In this document: positions 30,301 to 39,662 of the stretch, piece by piece
How positions within the stretch are numbered: position 1 is the first letter of the stretch
Layout of the letters: every line of letters begins with the position of its first letter
From: Apostichopus japonicus
Taxonomy: Eukaryota; Echinodermata; Holothuroidea; Aspidochirotida; Stichopodidae
DNA length: 64,000 bases
Assembly: GCF_037975245.1 (NCBI RefSeq)
Contig: NC_092569.1
Coordinates: 25,657,168-25,721,167 of the forward strand
Reading direction: 5' to 3'
Notes under the pieces: generated by a model
What the model was told of the DNA's origin: nothing
Databases searched by the model: none
The model's input: the letters and a program-made list of their open reading frames with translations, nothing else
Program-made: the position numbers and the translations under genes

Positions 30301-30396
30301 TCCTGGCAGAGTACAACGTCGACGATTGCTTCTTATGAATAGCCAAACTATTACAACAACAAGGAACACTGTGATGAAAGAGCCAAACGCTTCCAT
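22976..30396 (-). CDS. Cytochrome P450, CYP2 clan, gene A (complete, six exons)
   Basis: Haem-thiolate monooxygenase expected in the ER membrane with NADPH-P450 reductase. Exons on the minus strand: 30072-30396, 28585-28732, 27060-27487, 24579-24806, 23895-24092, 22976-23178. They sum to 1530 nt (509 codons plus TAG) with matching phases and GT-AG sites. Motifs: N-terminal anchor (residues 4-21), LPGP hinge (30-33), helix C WDELRR (119-124), I-helix GGLDST (309-314), K-helix ETHR (366-369), NPERF (420-424), haem loop YGTGKRICPG with Cys447. The usual Phe of FxxGxRxCxG is Tyr440. Length fits the clan. Substrate unknown. First of three head-to-tail copies. The ATG at MEAFGS is chosen because no upstream in-frame ATG exists. 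Confidence 0.95.
23895..24092 (-). CDS. P450 A exon 5
   Basis: Acceptor cccggtag|gt, donor aca g|gtaagg. Codes SYHLVSQDTEYDGYFIPKGT through NPERFIDDEG to VVPYGTG. The intron after it splits the haem signature between exons 5 and 6. Confidence 0.95.
24236..24366. repeat. (TCG/TCC)n trinucleotide array in P450 A intron 4
   Basis: Mixed cgtcct/cgtcgt triplets ending in catcatcat. The homologous introns of B (45997-46190) and C (62925-63330) carry longer versions. Confidence 0.92.
24579..24806 (-). CDS. P450 A exon 4, I and K helices
   Basis: Acceptor tcgacag|gtgtag, donor catg|gtaaat. Codes GVVANLFLGGLDSTATLLMW, through the J helix, to NAFIQETHRFVSAAPH. It holds the oxygen-activation motif (GGLDST) and ExxR. 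Confidence 0.95.
24807..25056 (-). pseudogene. Three degenerate tandem copies of the exon 4 start (pseudo-exons)
   Basis: Immediately 5' of the true acceptor, three further copies of acceptor plus exon start occur, with their first 'coding' bases at 24890, 24966 and 25048 (spacing 84, 76, 82). Each keeps the polypyrimidine-poor ...gacag acceptor and a reading like MSNLFFAV or VVMSNLVLAVLKIQL, against VVANLFLGGLDSTATLL in the real exon. None keeps the DST motif. The same array is present in B and in C. Confidence 0.8.
25363..25680. mobile_element. Insertion in P450 A intron 3 absent from B
   Basis: In B the flanks are joined directly (tttccgaaattcaaaaatgt, near 47184). The 318 extra bases in A have no recognised ends. 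Confidence 0.55.
27060..27487 (-). CDS. P450 A exon 3
   Basis: Acceptor tgttctag|gtacgg, donor aaag|gttagt. Codes YGTKPFNPSNDIHHCMGNII through HTAPQVINPSYYFLIPTF to MTVNSLK. Covers helices D to G. Confidence 0.93.
28140..28445. repeat. Old transposon-derived sequence in P450 A intron 2
   Basis: Contains gggcggatccagcattttta, resembling hAT ends, and a C-rich end near 28400-28430. Present at the same place in B (49730-50015), so older than the duplication. Confidence 0.4.
28585..28732 (-). CDS. P450 A exon 2, helix C
   Basis: Acceptor cattgtag|ga, donor gat tc|gtaagt. Codes GFAELHLTDKWDELRRFTVK and on to LFKHVAD. Its protein sequence is identical in A and B. Confidence 0.94.
28785..29180. 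mobile_element. hAT-like remnant in P450 A intron 1
   Basis: Begins caggggcggccgcatatcgg and contains the hairpin CCGGGCG-TACT-CGCCCGG near 29037-29054. The B copy (50353-50735) has lost the hairpin symmetry. Confidence 0.45.
30072..30396 (-). CDS. P450 A exon 1, membrane anchor and hinge
   Basis: ATG at 30394-30396, donor ctag|gtgagt. Codes MEAFGSFITVFLVVVIVWLF, basic stop-transfer RSNRRR, LPGPKGWPLLGVLP, and beta-1 (GDIYCCRLGTTDLIIV). Confidence 0.95.
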
Positions 30397-30966
30397 TTCT
30401 AGGAGAAATAGAAACCAAAAACCAAAATATTAAATATATAGAACCAAAAATAAGGCAAAAATTAAAAATTAAAAGCCAAAAGCAACAATATGAAAAAACA
30501 CACCCGTACTAAACGTACTAAAAACTAAAACGCATATAGTCCAAAACAATTTCAGAAGTATGTAGATAGTAAAATAGATTAAATCATAGTCTATGTTTAA
30601 ATAGGTATGAGAAACTATAGTACAGTAAGACAATTATTTGTAAAAGCATAACACAGATAGTTATAAACAACCAATACTAAACGATAAAACATAGAACCCT
30701 AAACGTAGTAAATAAATACCAAAATAATAAATTTAAAAAAACGTTAAGAATTAAGTAAGTAGTTCCAAACGTAGTATCTATGCATAATAAAAGTGAAAAC
30801 ACAGTCTATTATACCCAGTAAAAGCGAGTCTAAAATAATGTGTTTTCAAAGCAGATAGACAGACATAAAAATATAGAGAGAACAAGCTTCAAGTAAGAAT
30901 TAAGGAAAAGTACATACAATAAACATACGTTTAGTACACAACGGGTGAACACAACAAAGTAAAAAA
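30397..30966 (-). promoter_or_regulatory. Upstream region of P450 A
   Basis: A-rich on the plus strand, with degenerate repeats of 'aaccaaaa', 'aaaacgta' and 'taaataccaaaataat'. No TATA box could be placed with confidence. B keeps the same sequence (53011-53530). Confidence 0.4.
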
Positions 30967-31668
30967 AAGGGGGTACCTGTGTTCTTTTACTCCATATACA
31001 ATCAAATATTGGAGTGCGTCACTGCGCAACCTTATCTTGGTATCCTGTTTAGTGACAATTTATCTTTCTCTACACATATTGATAAGATTTGCTCTAGGAC
31101 CAGCAGAACCCTTGGCTTCCTTAATAGGAATTTGCGCTCTTGTCCACCAGAATTACGTAAATTGGCCTATATGTCTATGTGTCGTTCTACTCTTGAATAT
31201 GCAGCTCAGATTTGGGACCCTTATAAGGTCTCAGACCAAGATAAAATAGAAAAATTTCAAAGAAAGGCAGCACGCTTTGTAACTCGTGATTTCCGTGGGC
31301 AATCCAGCGTCACTGAGATCTTGAAGACTTTGAAGTGGGAAGCCCTCACAGAAAGAAGGAAAAGGGTCAGACTTATGCTCTTTTACCAAATTATTAATGG
31401 CCTAACTGCAGTCCCAAACGAGACTAATCTCTTCTTGAAACCAGGGAGGCGTGGCCGCTATATACAAATTCCACATGATCATCGTGCTTTTCAGTTTAGT
31501 TTCTATCCTAGGACTATAAAAGACTGGAATACACAATCCTTGGCCGTTAAAGAGAGCCCTAGTCTTGAGGTGTTTAAGACAAGATTGCCCACGCACAAAC
31601 ATCCTCGTTGTGATACCCGAGAGGGTTTCTTAACGAGTATCTAACAGAAACAGAAGCAGAAGAAGCAG
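30967..31668 (+). mobile_element. 5'-truncated LINE, C-terminal RT fragment (ORF 30979-31644)
   Basis: An uninterrupted 221-codon ORF with the features of a non-LTR retrotransposon C-terminus: YLGILFSDNLSFSTHIDKI, SRTLGFLNRNLRSCPPELRK, STLEYAAQIWDPY, QRKAARFVTRDF, LKWEALTERRKRVRLMLFYQ, FYPRTIKDWN. No catalytic YxDD remains. The tail is rich in cagaag units. It is absent from the same place in B (about 53533-53556), so it inserted after the duplication or was lost from B. Confidence 0.88.
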
Positions 31669-32400
31669 GAACACCGTAATTGGGCACGCATGCAGCGAAC
31701 TGCAATTCCAATGACATGAAAAGTGAATTGTTGTAGAGAAGGTCGCCTCCCCCCCCCCCCTTATCCGCCTCCACCACACCCAACCACTAAAAATAAGAAC
31801 ACACCCGTAACGTGACCCGGCCGGAAGAAATAATACCAAACTACACCATTCTGTCATGTTTTGATTCAAACCTCAACCACTCTACATGATTTCCCGTGTT
31901 ATTGTTCAAGTTCTTTCTTTGGATCTCGTTTTTAACTTCAATCGACCAAACAGTATTCGTTAGAGCATTCCAAAGTAACAGGGCAGTATCTTTTCCCACT
32001 CACCCCCTCCCCACCCACCACCTCCCCATCCACCACCTCCCCACCACCACCCATCCTCAACTCAGTCACCATACATCATTCACTCTTTTGCATGTAAATA
32101 TTTTGAACATGTTCATACCGCCCACTCTCTAAAACGAAAATCATAACTTTATGAAACGTTATTATAATTGTTACCAATATAACTAGCAGGAATAATTTAA
32201 TAATATAAACAGGGATAATTTATGAACTGTTATTTTTTAAAGCCAAGTTATGAAAAACAATATAAATCAATAAAGTAACGAGAAAACCTACGCCAAAATC
32301 GAAAAGCTTCCACACAAGAAATTTACATAGTGTAAACTGCATACTTACTTTTTAAACAAGGCAACACACGATGAAATGCAAAACCGTTTGACCACCTTCT
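31669..32400. other. P450 upstream flank shared with B
   Basis: C-rich runs and a ccaccacctcc-type repeat at 31999-32055. Matches 53556-54260. No gene recognised. Confidence 0.5.
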
Positions 32401-32560
32401 GACGAATAACCTTAGGAAAACTGCTTATCCACTAGAGAGCCTGTGTAAGGGAATGTGTATAAAAGTAAGTTGGCCTGACGTTTCGATCCTAGCAGGTTGT
32501 TCTTCAAAGGCTAAATGACAAGTAAGGGTAACAGAGGAACAAAGACACGCACAGAATACA
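32401..32560 (-). mobile_element. Repeat with decayed hammerhead-like motif
   Basis: The minus strand at 32477-32508 reads TTGAAGAAC...TGCTAGGATC then GAAACGTC. The left stem-II strand is mutated. The flank gcttatccactagagagcct is shared with 39575-39594. Confidence 0.6.
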
Positions 32561-33160
32561 GACAGGTTAATGAGCCTGGCGAAAACAAAGAGATAGATGT
32601 AAGGGGATTAGTAGACAAGGGATGGAGAGAAGAAAGAAAGAATAACCTTTTGTAAATAAGGAATTAACCTGATATTCTTTATGAGATTAACGCCCCGATT
32701 GACCAAACGATCCGCGTGCACATGCGCAATTGATTCTTCTTTGTCCCGCCTACTGAGCTTGTCTTTCAATTATACGGAGTTGCTGTGATGCCATGTTGAT
32801 GTTGGAATAATTTCTCACAATTTTTTACTTGTATTATGTCTTCTTCAAATCCCCGTATTAGTCAAATATAATCGGTGCACTCTTCGTGTTTGGTTATAAT
32901 TGCTTAGTTTTCGTTTCTCAAGTTACTTCATTGTTGTAAATAAATAAATTTATAAATTGCAATTTGCAATGATTAATTTGTTCATATAGCTACACTATCT
33001 GCCAGCAGTATATATTCAAACACACACTGCCTTTATGCAGTTTTGCTAAAATAAATTGTGCACAGTACTATAATATGAATGATCATAAAACAGTCTCGTT
33101 CCTTTGCAATGTATAAGTAGATGCCAAACTATCATAGTATATATGAAATCTATCCATCTA
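32561..33160. other. Intergenic, nothing recognised
   Basis: AT-rich, no coding frame or element end recognised. Confidence 0.4.
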
Positions 33161-33570
33161 TTCATCCATCCATCCATCCATCCATCATCCATCCATCCAT
33201 CCATCCATCCATCCATCCATTATTCATCTCAAGAATAACCAATATCAACATCTGTATGTTTACAATTGTACTTTAAAGCCCATATTAATGTCCTTAAAGA
33301 TGCAACAATGTCTTATAAAGTCCATCCATCCATCCACCCATCCAAACCCACCCATCCAAACCCACCCACCCAACCATCCATCCATCCATCCATCCATCCA
33401 TCCATCCATCCATCCATCCATCCATCCATCCATCCATCCATCCATCCATCCATCCATCCATCCATCCATCCATCCATCCATCCATCCATCCATCCATCCA
33501 TCCATCCATCCATCCACCCACCCACCCACCCACCCACCCACCCATCCATCCATCCATCCATCCATCCATC
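33161..33570 (+). repeat. (CATC)n / (CACC)n microsatellite
   Basis: Two blocks: 33161-33222, and a long run from 33323 with about 50 catc units and six cacc units. All H/P/S/I and M/D/G/W ORFs here are artefacts. Confidence 0.96.
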
Positions 33571-33715
33571 TGTGTCTATGTCTGTGTCTATGTATGTATC
33601 TCTGTCTGTATCTATATATGTCTGTATGTATGTCTGTATCTATGTCTGTATCTATGTCTGTATGTATGTCTGTATCTATGTCTGTATCTATGTCTGTATC
33701 TATGTCTGTGTCTGG
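33571..33715 (+). repeat. (TCTGTATCTATG)n minisatellite
   Basis: 12-bp unit with tgtctgtatc/tatgtctgta variants, directly after the CATC array. Confidence 0.92.
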
Positions 33716-33837
33716 TTTTCTTATTAAACCTCGATGCCTGTAAATTGAAAGAGTAGCGACTCTAATAGGCTTAAAGTAGGCTAGTATTGAAAAATAAAGT
33801 TATGGTTTGGTACAGTATGGCTCATTCCCTTCCCAAC

Positions 33838-34020
33838 CAGTGTATACTATACTAGACGCTATCCAACCAGCAACTATTAGAATCTGAAGTAATTCGCTTA
33901 GTATAAGCTTTCAGTCAGAATTTTACCAACCAGTGTATACTATATTAGACGCTATCCAACCAGCAACTATTTGAATCTGAAATAATTCGCTTAGTATAAG
34001 CTTTCAGTTAGAAATTTACC
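33838..34020 (+). repeat. Tandem duplication, 93-bp period
   Basis: ccagtgtatactata(c/t)tagac ... gcttagtataagctttcagt occurs twice. Confidence 0.9.
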
Positions 34021-34325
34021 AAAAGTGAAATCTTCTTGAAATGGAACAAGCTCATCCGAAACAATCAGCAGTTTAAATAACTTTAAAACATGTCAAAATA
34101 TTAGGGTATAACGTTATTTTTGTTTATTTAATCTAGTATCCGCTTTGCAAAATTGAAAGGATGTTTTTGAGTAGTGGATTACTGTTTCAAGTGTAAAAAG
34201 CTAATATGGAAGTAGAATTATCGAGTCAAAGGATTTGCATGGAAGGGGGGGGGGGGGGGGGGAACATTGGTGTTACAGGAAGAGGAAACATTATACTTGA
34301 CACACATACATACAAACACATATAT

Positions 34326-35790
34326 ATATGGGCACAAAAATGGCACCATGTTACGCCAACAAATTTATGCACGAAATGGAACAGGAAATGCTTCCCACTT
34401 CTCCTTTAAAGCCATCACATTATAGATACATTGACGATATATTTTTTGTCTGGCCACATTGTGGAGAATCTGTTAAGTCTTTCTTTGATCATGTTTATTC
34501 TTTTCATGACAGCATTAAATTTTCTGTCGAAGTTTCTAAACATCAAATATCATTTCTAGATGTTCTGGTCAAGTTGGATGGTATTCCTTAACTACTTCGG
34601 TCTATTATAAGCCCATTGATATTCATATGTATGCACACTTTAATAGTTTTCACCCACATAATCTGAAGAGTTCTATTGTTTACAGCCAAAGCCTTAGACT
34701 TAAATGCATTTGCTCCCTCCCACGACACGTTATTTTGAACACCAGGTATCCATTTTTAACTGGTTATTTCTTGAACGTCGGATACCCCCTTCACTTAATT
34801 AGACAGGGTATTTCCAGGCCGACAAGTTGAGCAGTGAGGACTTATTAAAATACAAGTCTAAAGTCCCAACACACGCATTCCAACCCCCTCATCAAATCCT
34901 TTATTCGCTCTATCAAACAGGAATTTGCTGTATTCCAAGACGATCAGTCTGTAAGAGAATCGTTTAAGGTACCCCCCCCCCCCCATGCTAGCATTTCGTC
35001 AACTCCCCAACCTTAGATTTCTACTCACTTCCTCCAGACTCCCTTACTCAGTTTCCACCTCCGCAGGCAATTTCCGTTGTGATAAACCTCAATGCCAAAT
35101 ATGCCCCCATATTACTTTACTGGTACCGAGATCAACATTCCCAATGTTGACTATAGTCTAAGACCCCCTTCCCTCTCTTGTGATTCTATTAATGTTATTT
35201 ACATTTCTACTGTGTACTTTGCAAAGAGGGCAATTATGTAGGTAAAACAGGCTCCCGGTTCCGCTCACATTTTAATAATAAAAAAAATCTATTCGTGATA
35301 ATTTTGCATGATTCCCAGTTTCCGAACATTTCAATCTTCATAGTCATTCTCTTAAAGACCTAAAATGTATTTTAATTGCCTCGAAGTTCAAATCCGTTAC
35401 TGAACGTAAACGTAAAGAAATCGATTGGATCTGTCGTATTAAGTCTCACATCACAGGCCTCAACAATGACTTGGGACCCCTTAACAACTATCAGTTCTAC
35501 AAACATATGTAATCCGTTCTTTGCTCCTTAATCCGCTTCCTGTATAGTCATTGTTCATTTGGTTCTAATTCCATCAATGCAACTTACACTTATTTAGCGT
35601 CATACTTTCATTGTGTTACACTCTGTACTTTTCATTCGACTGCCAAGTATTGCTGACGAAGGTTCCAGGGGGACCGAAAATTCCACTATATTTTCTAAAA
35701 CTTTACTCCTTATTTGTCAATTATGAGTCTTATCTTATTCCTCTATTTTTTCTAATAATATTTTCTTTTGGAGTAAACGTAGATTTTCGT
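34326..35790 (+). mobile_element. Penelope-like element, 5'-truncated, RT and GIY-YIG remnants
   Basis: Retroelement with telomerase-like RT and a GIY-YIG nuclease. RT part: MGTKMAPCYANKFM, then the catalytic block YRYIDDIFFVWPH (about 34418-34456), FSVEVSKHQISFLDVLV, then after a frameshift YAHFNSFHPHNLKSSIVYSQ. GIY-YIG part: CQICPHI near 35094-35112, VIYISTVYFAKRAI and VGKTGSRFRSHFNN near 35190-35275, ending ...YQFYKHM near 35509. Several frameshifts and stops. The 3' region has a hammerhead-like core at 35653-35679 (CTGACGAA, stem GGTTCC/GGGACC, GAAAA) and runs into a TTATA array. Confidence 0.88.
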
Positions 35791-36065
35791 TATATTATAT
35801 TATATTATATTATATTATATTATATTATATTATATTATATTATATTATATTATATTATATTATATTATATTATATTATATTATATTATATTATATTATAT
35901 TATATTATATTATATTATATTATATTATATTATATTATATTATATTATATTATATTATATTATATTATATTATATTATATTATATTATATTATATTATAT
36001 TATATTATATTATATTATATTATATTATATTATATTATATTATATTATATTATATTATATTATAT

Positions 36066-36142
<77 letters not shown>
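35791..36142. repeat. (TTATA)n then (TA)n array
   Basis: About 56 pentamers of ttata (35793-36072) followed by about 35 TA units. It starts at the 3' end of the Penelope-like element. Confidence 0.96.
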
Positions 36143-36144
<2 letters not shown>

Positions 36145-36739
36145 ACCTATAACCAATATATACTCGTATCGTCCACCTTTTGGACCCAACTGCACGGAGG
36201 AAACGTTTGAAAACACCTCTTTTTTATTGCAATTTCGCAAGCTACATCTTTTTCTTTCTCTTTTTTTTTTCCTCCATTTTTTCACGTGATTTGCATTTAT
36301 AGTACAGTACGGTGGTAATGACATTATGTCATATCGTAATATAATTATATCGTAATATAATGAAAGCATAACATTGTAAACAATAATCAATTATAATCGA
36401 TTAATGGTATGACAACATAGATTAGGCATACTAGGGGTAAATTTAATGACCGAAGCGCCAACAAAAGACAGTGTATAATCTTCATTATCAGCCATTGGCA
36501 TAGAGTATCATAAACATGTTCTGAGTTTCCTATATCTTAGTCGTTTATTTTGTGAGCTGTTCCGTTTTGACGCAATGTAAGTTTCAACCCTCATGATGAA
36601 TTTCATTCGAACTAAAAAAATCGTTGCAATCGGGGTTGCTATTTGTTAATTTACAGCTGAAACAGAAACAGAAGCCTGTTTGTACCTAATATGCGATGTA
36701 AAAACCTAAATTGGAAGTACTGCAACTTGGCATCGGAAA

Positions 36740-38790
36740 CTGTTATAGGCTAAAAGGACACCTAAAAATAATCTTCCAATCCTCATCGGTCAAGTTAAAA
36801 GTTGAGTTCCATTTTTCACAAACCATTGGATAAGTGGAAATTTGCTTTAATAACATTGGGTACACAAGCTGAGACATATTTGACTTATTATGTACAAGAG
36901 AGCTAGGATCATTTGAATCAGCATTTGTAGGCAAATTGGATTTCCAGTTTGCTGGAATTGCCGCAATAAGGCCATATCATGTAGCAAAAGGGTATGCAGC
37001 AAGAAGACAAAGAAGGTCCCCTTTGTATTCCGTACCCAAACTAACAGTATTTAAATGTTGATTACTTTTGTATTTCTGAAGGGACTCTTCTCACATTTAT
37101 GGACAGGGACACTGAGGTTTTCAAACCATTGTTATTATTACTCTCCCTACCTTCCCCCTCACTCTCACCCATAATGCTTCCACCTTCCCATTTACATTTG
37201 AATAGCAATTCATTTCTCAAAAACATCCTTCACCCTTGTAACAAGCGGATAGATTAAATCACGTACAAACTACGAGGTAAGCTGTACTAGCTTTACTTGG
37301 TTAAAGTTCGCATCAGCTACTCATGTCAAGTAGGGATCCTTTGAGGGGTTTTTAATTTCAAGAAGGGACACTTTGAGATTTTTGAACCATTGTTAGTTTC
37401 CTTCTAGAAAAACTTGTCTTCAAGAAAAGTTTAATGGCGAGTGGGGCCCCCTCCGGAGTAAAAAGGTCTTAAACATGAACCAAACCCGCATTGTAAAGCT
37501 AAGAATCATAAAACGTTGAGTTAGAAATTCTTACGTAAGAATTATTCCATATTATTTGATTCCCAAAATTATCTAGGGGAGTGGTAAAGGTTGCTTTACT
37601 CCAGGCAATGCAAACTTGTTTAATAAAAATGTTACTCATATTACTTATGTCCTTTGTATTAAAATTACAACGAAACAACAACTGCTTGCCAAATGGAAGA
37701 AGCGAATTGTAAAAAAAAAAGTGTCTCCAATAAACACCCGTATTGCTTGAGAGATATCTTTTCACCCAAGCTGTTTTCAAGGAATATGCAAAGCTTCCGA
37801 TATGTATGACCTTTAAACCTCCGGGCCATCCTCAATTGGGTTCACCATAGTGCTCCTTTTGACTTTGTCAGGGTTGCCACTCCAAATAAAATCATAAACA
37901 ATACTCTCAACATTTTCAATAAAATACATAGGCGGGTTCTGAAGGACCTGAAAAAAGGTAAACTAATTGGCTTATTGCAAAGGATTTCACAATAATATTT
38001 CTACCTATAGGAGTAATGTCTCTGATGCTCCAAATTCGCAGCTGGGTTTTAAGACGTGAAAGCTTCTTCAGATAATTAAGACGATACAGGTTATCCCCAT
38101 TATGTGTCAAATAAATTCCTAGAAACTGTAAAGGGCCATGGCTTATACTGACATTCAAATCGTTAATATAATTCAGAAGATTATGAAATAAAATGGCCAA
38201 GTGTAAAAAAAAAATAGATTTATAATTAATTTTTTAGGCCGGATGCATACTTGAAATCATCAAGAATCTTTATTAAAGTGATCAATGACCGTCGACTGCC
38301 ATACAGAAAAAAAAGTTGTGTCATCTTCATATTGCAAAATACGAAATTTATTTTTTTAATGAAGTCCGACTGATTATCTCCAACAAAATAACTGACCACC
38401 TCTATTAATCTATTCGCGAGAGCCTTTGCACCTATTTTATGATCCGTTTTAAGCAAAGAAATTGGTCTATTGTTACTAAGAAGGTGTGAGTCCTTATCAG
38501 GCTTGCGAATTAGCGTAAATGTGCCTCTGCTCTGCTCGTGTGAAAGAGATTGGTGATCGTAGGCATAGTTTAAAGAAGATACAACAAATGTACCAAGAAG
38601 GGACCGAAAATGCTTATAGAAATCTGTAAATAAGCCATCAAGTTCCAGGTGATTTGCCATTCTCCATCGCATTGAAAGCTTTGGAACATTCGTTCATAGT
38701 GGGAGAACCATCACATGAAGAAAACTCTTCAACATTAAAGTTGGGAATGGCAGTAAAAAAAATCATGTTTCTTTCATAATTTAAGCCATC
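36740..38790 (-). mobile_element. Tx1/L1-like LINE fragment, minus strand
   Basis: RT region: FTDFYKHFRSLLGTFVVSSL, NYAYDHQSLSHEQSRGTF, LIRKPDKD, RPISLLKTDHKIGAKALANR (38672-38400), then FLGIYLTHNG and RDITPIGRNIIVKSFAISQL (38140-37970), and C-terminal AAIPANWKSKL with ISTYPMVCEKWNSTF (36980-36760). Frameshifted. A 400-bp repeat arm (37005-37408) interrupts it. The pattern is that of the L1/Tx1 clade. Confidence 0.82.
37005..37408 (+). repeat. Left arm of a 400-bp inverted repeat
   Basis: Reverse complement of 40096-40497 along its whole length (for example gtattccgtacccaaactaa against ttagtttgggtacggaatac). The arms are about 2.7 kb apart. Confidence 0.85.
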
Positions 38791-38794
38791 CTGA

Positions 38795-39565
38795 CTCTTT
38801 AAACAATGATAATTTAATTCTTAGCCAGCCAATTTGGAACAATAGCTCTATTTTGGTTGATAATAAGCCTGTATGCTATCGCCACTGGATTCAGAAAGGA
38901 ATTATTTTTATCAATGATTTGATTAATGAGAAAGGCCCTTTCTATAATTTTGACCTCTTAAAGTTTCTTCTTTTGAGTGTCACTTTCTTGAATATAACGA
39001 TATTATTGCTGCAAGAAGATCCTCGTGTAACGATTTTTTTTTAAATACCGATCATATAAGCTTGATAATCCAGTAAATAGTTTTGTTAATGTCACACTTT
39101 GTGACCGTATCTTGTGCTGTAAGTCTGTCTATGACAAAATGTTGAACTCGACAGACTTTAAACATAAATCTTATTCAAAATGATGTGAGACCCTGAGTGT
39201 TTTAGAGGTGGTTTTAATATAGAATAATTCACAGGATCATCCGTACTAAGAAATACCTTAATATTATATCATAGATAATAGTCTTCGTACTATTTGTGGC
39301 TTTGACACGGAAACTACCCAAGATATGTTTTATGATTGTAGTTTTGTTAGAATGATTTGGAAGTATTTACATAGTCGGTTTGAAAACACGGGAATTAAGA
39401 TATATTTGAAGAATAAGTATGTTGTTCCCTTTGGTGGGGATTTTTCCCACGAGTTAAACTTAATAATAATTTTTAGTAAAGTATCATATTATTCATTCAA
39501 AACTGATGAAGAACTACCATCAGTTCGCTCCTTACTAGATTATTTTCAAATAAAATAAAAATGTT
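38795..39565 (+). mobile_element. Tx1/L1-like LINE C-terminal fragment, plus strand
   Basis: Reads LILSQPIWNNSSI, HWIQKGIIFINDLINEKGPF, then after frameshifts DRILCCKSVYDKML, and MFYDCSFVRMIWKYLHSRF to LPSVRSLLDYFQIK at the ORF end 39558. These match the zinc-knuckle and C-terminal part of L1/Tx1 ORF2. Lies head-to-head with the minus-strand fragment. Confidence 0.78.
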
Positions 39566-39662
39566 AGCAAACTGCTTATCCACTAGAGAGCCTGTTTAAG
39601 AGAATGCGTAAAGTAAGTTGGCCTGACGTTTCGATCCTAGCAGGATCTTCTTAGACTTTGAT
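39566..39662 (-). mobile_element. Repeat with hammerhead-like motif (39625-39654)
   Basis: The minus strand reads CTAAGAAG, stem GATCC/GGATC, loop TGCTA, GAAACGTC. The G5-equivalent of the core is A here, so cleavage is not expected. Confidence 0.6.

Larger units (their letters stand above)
22805..32400 (-). repeat. Segmental duplication unit A (P450 gene block)
   Basis: Exons, introns and flanks are collinear with unit B (44605-54300), and the 3' part with unit C (61505-64000). Differences are small substitutions plus discrete insertions: 25363-25680 only in A, a LINE fragment at about 30967-31668 only in A, and a composite transposon at 51427-52545 only in B. Confidence 0.9.

Noticed and set aside
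33266-33743. HPSI- and MDGW-repeat ORFs of 80-150 codons on both strands
   Set aside because: Translations of a CATC microsatellite.
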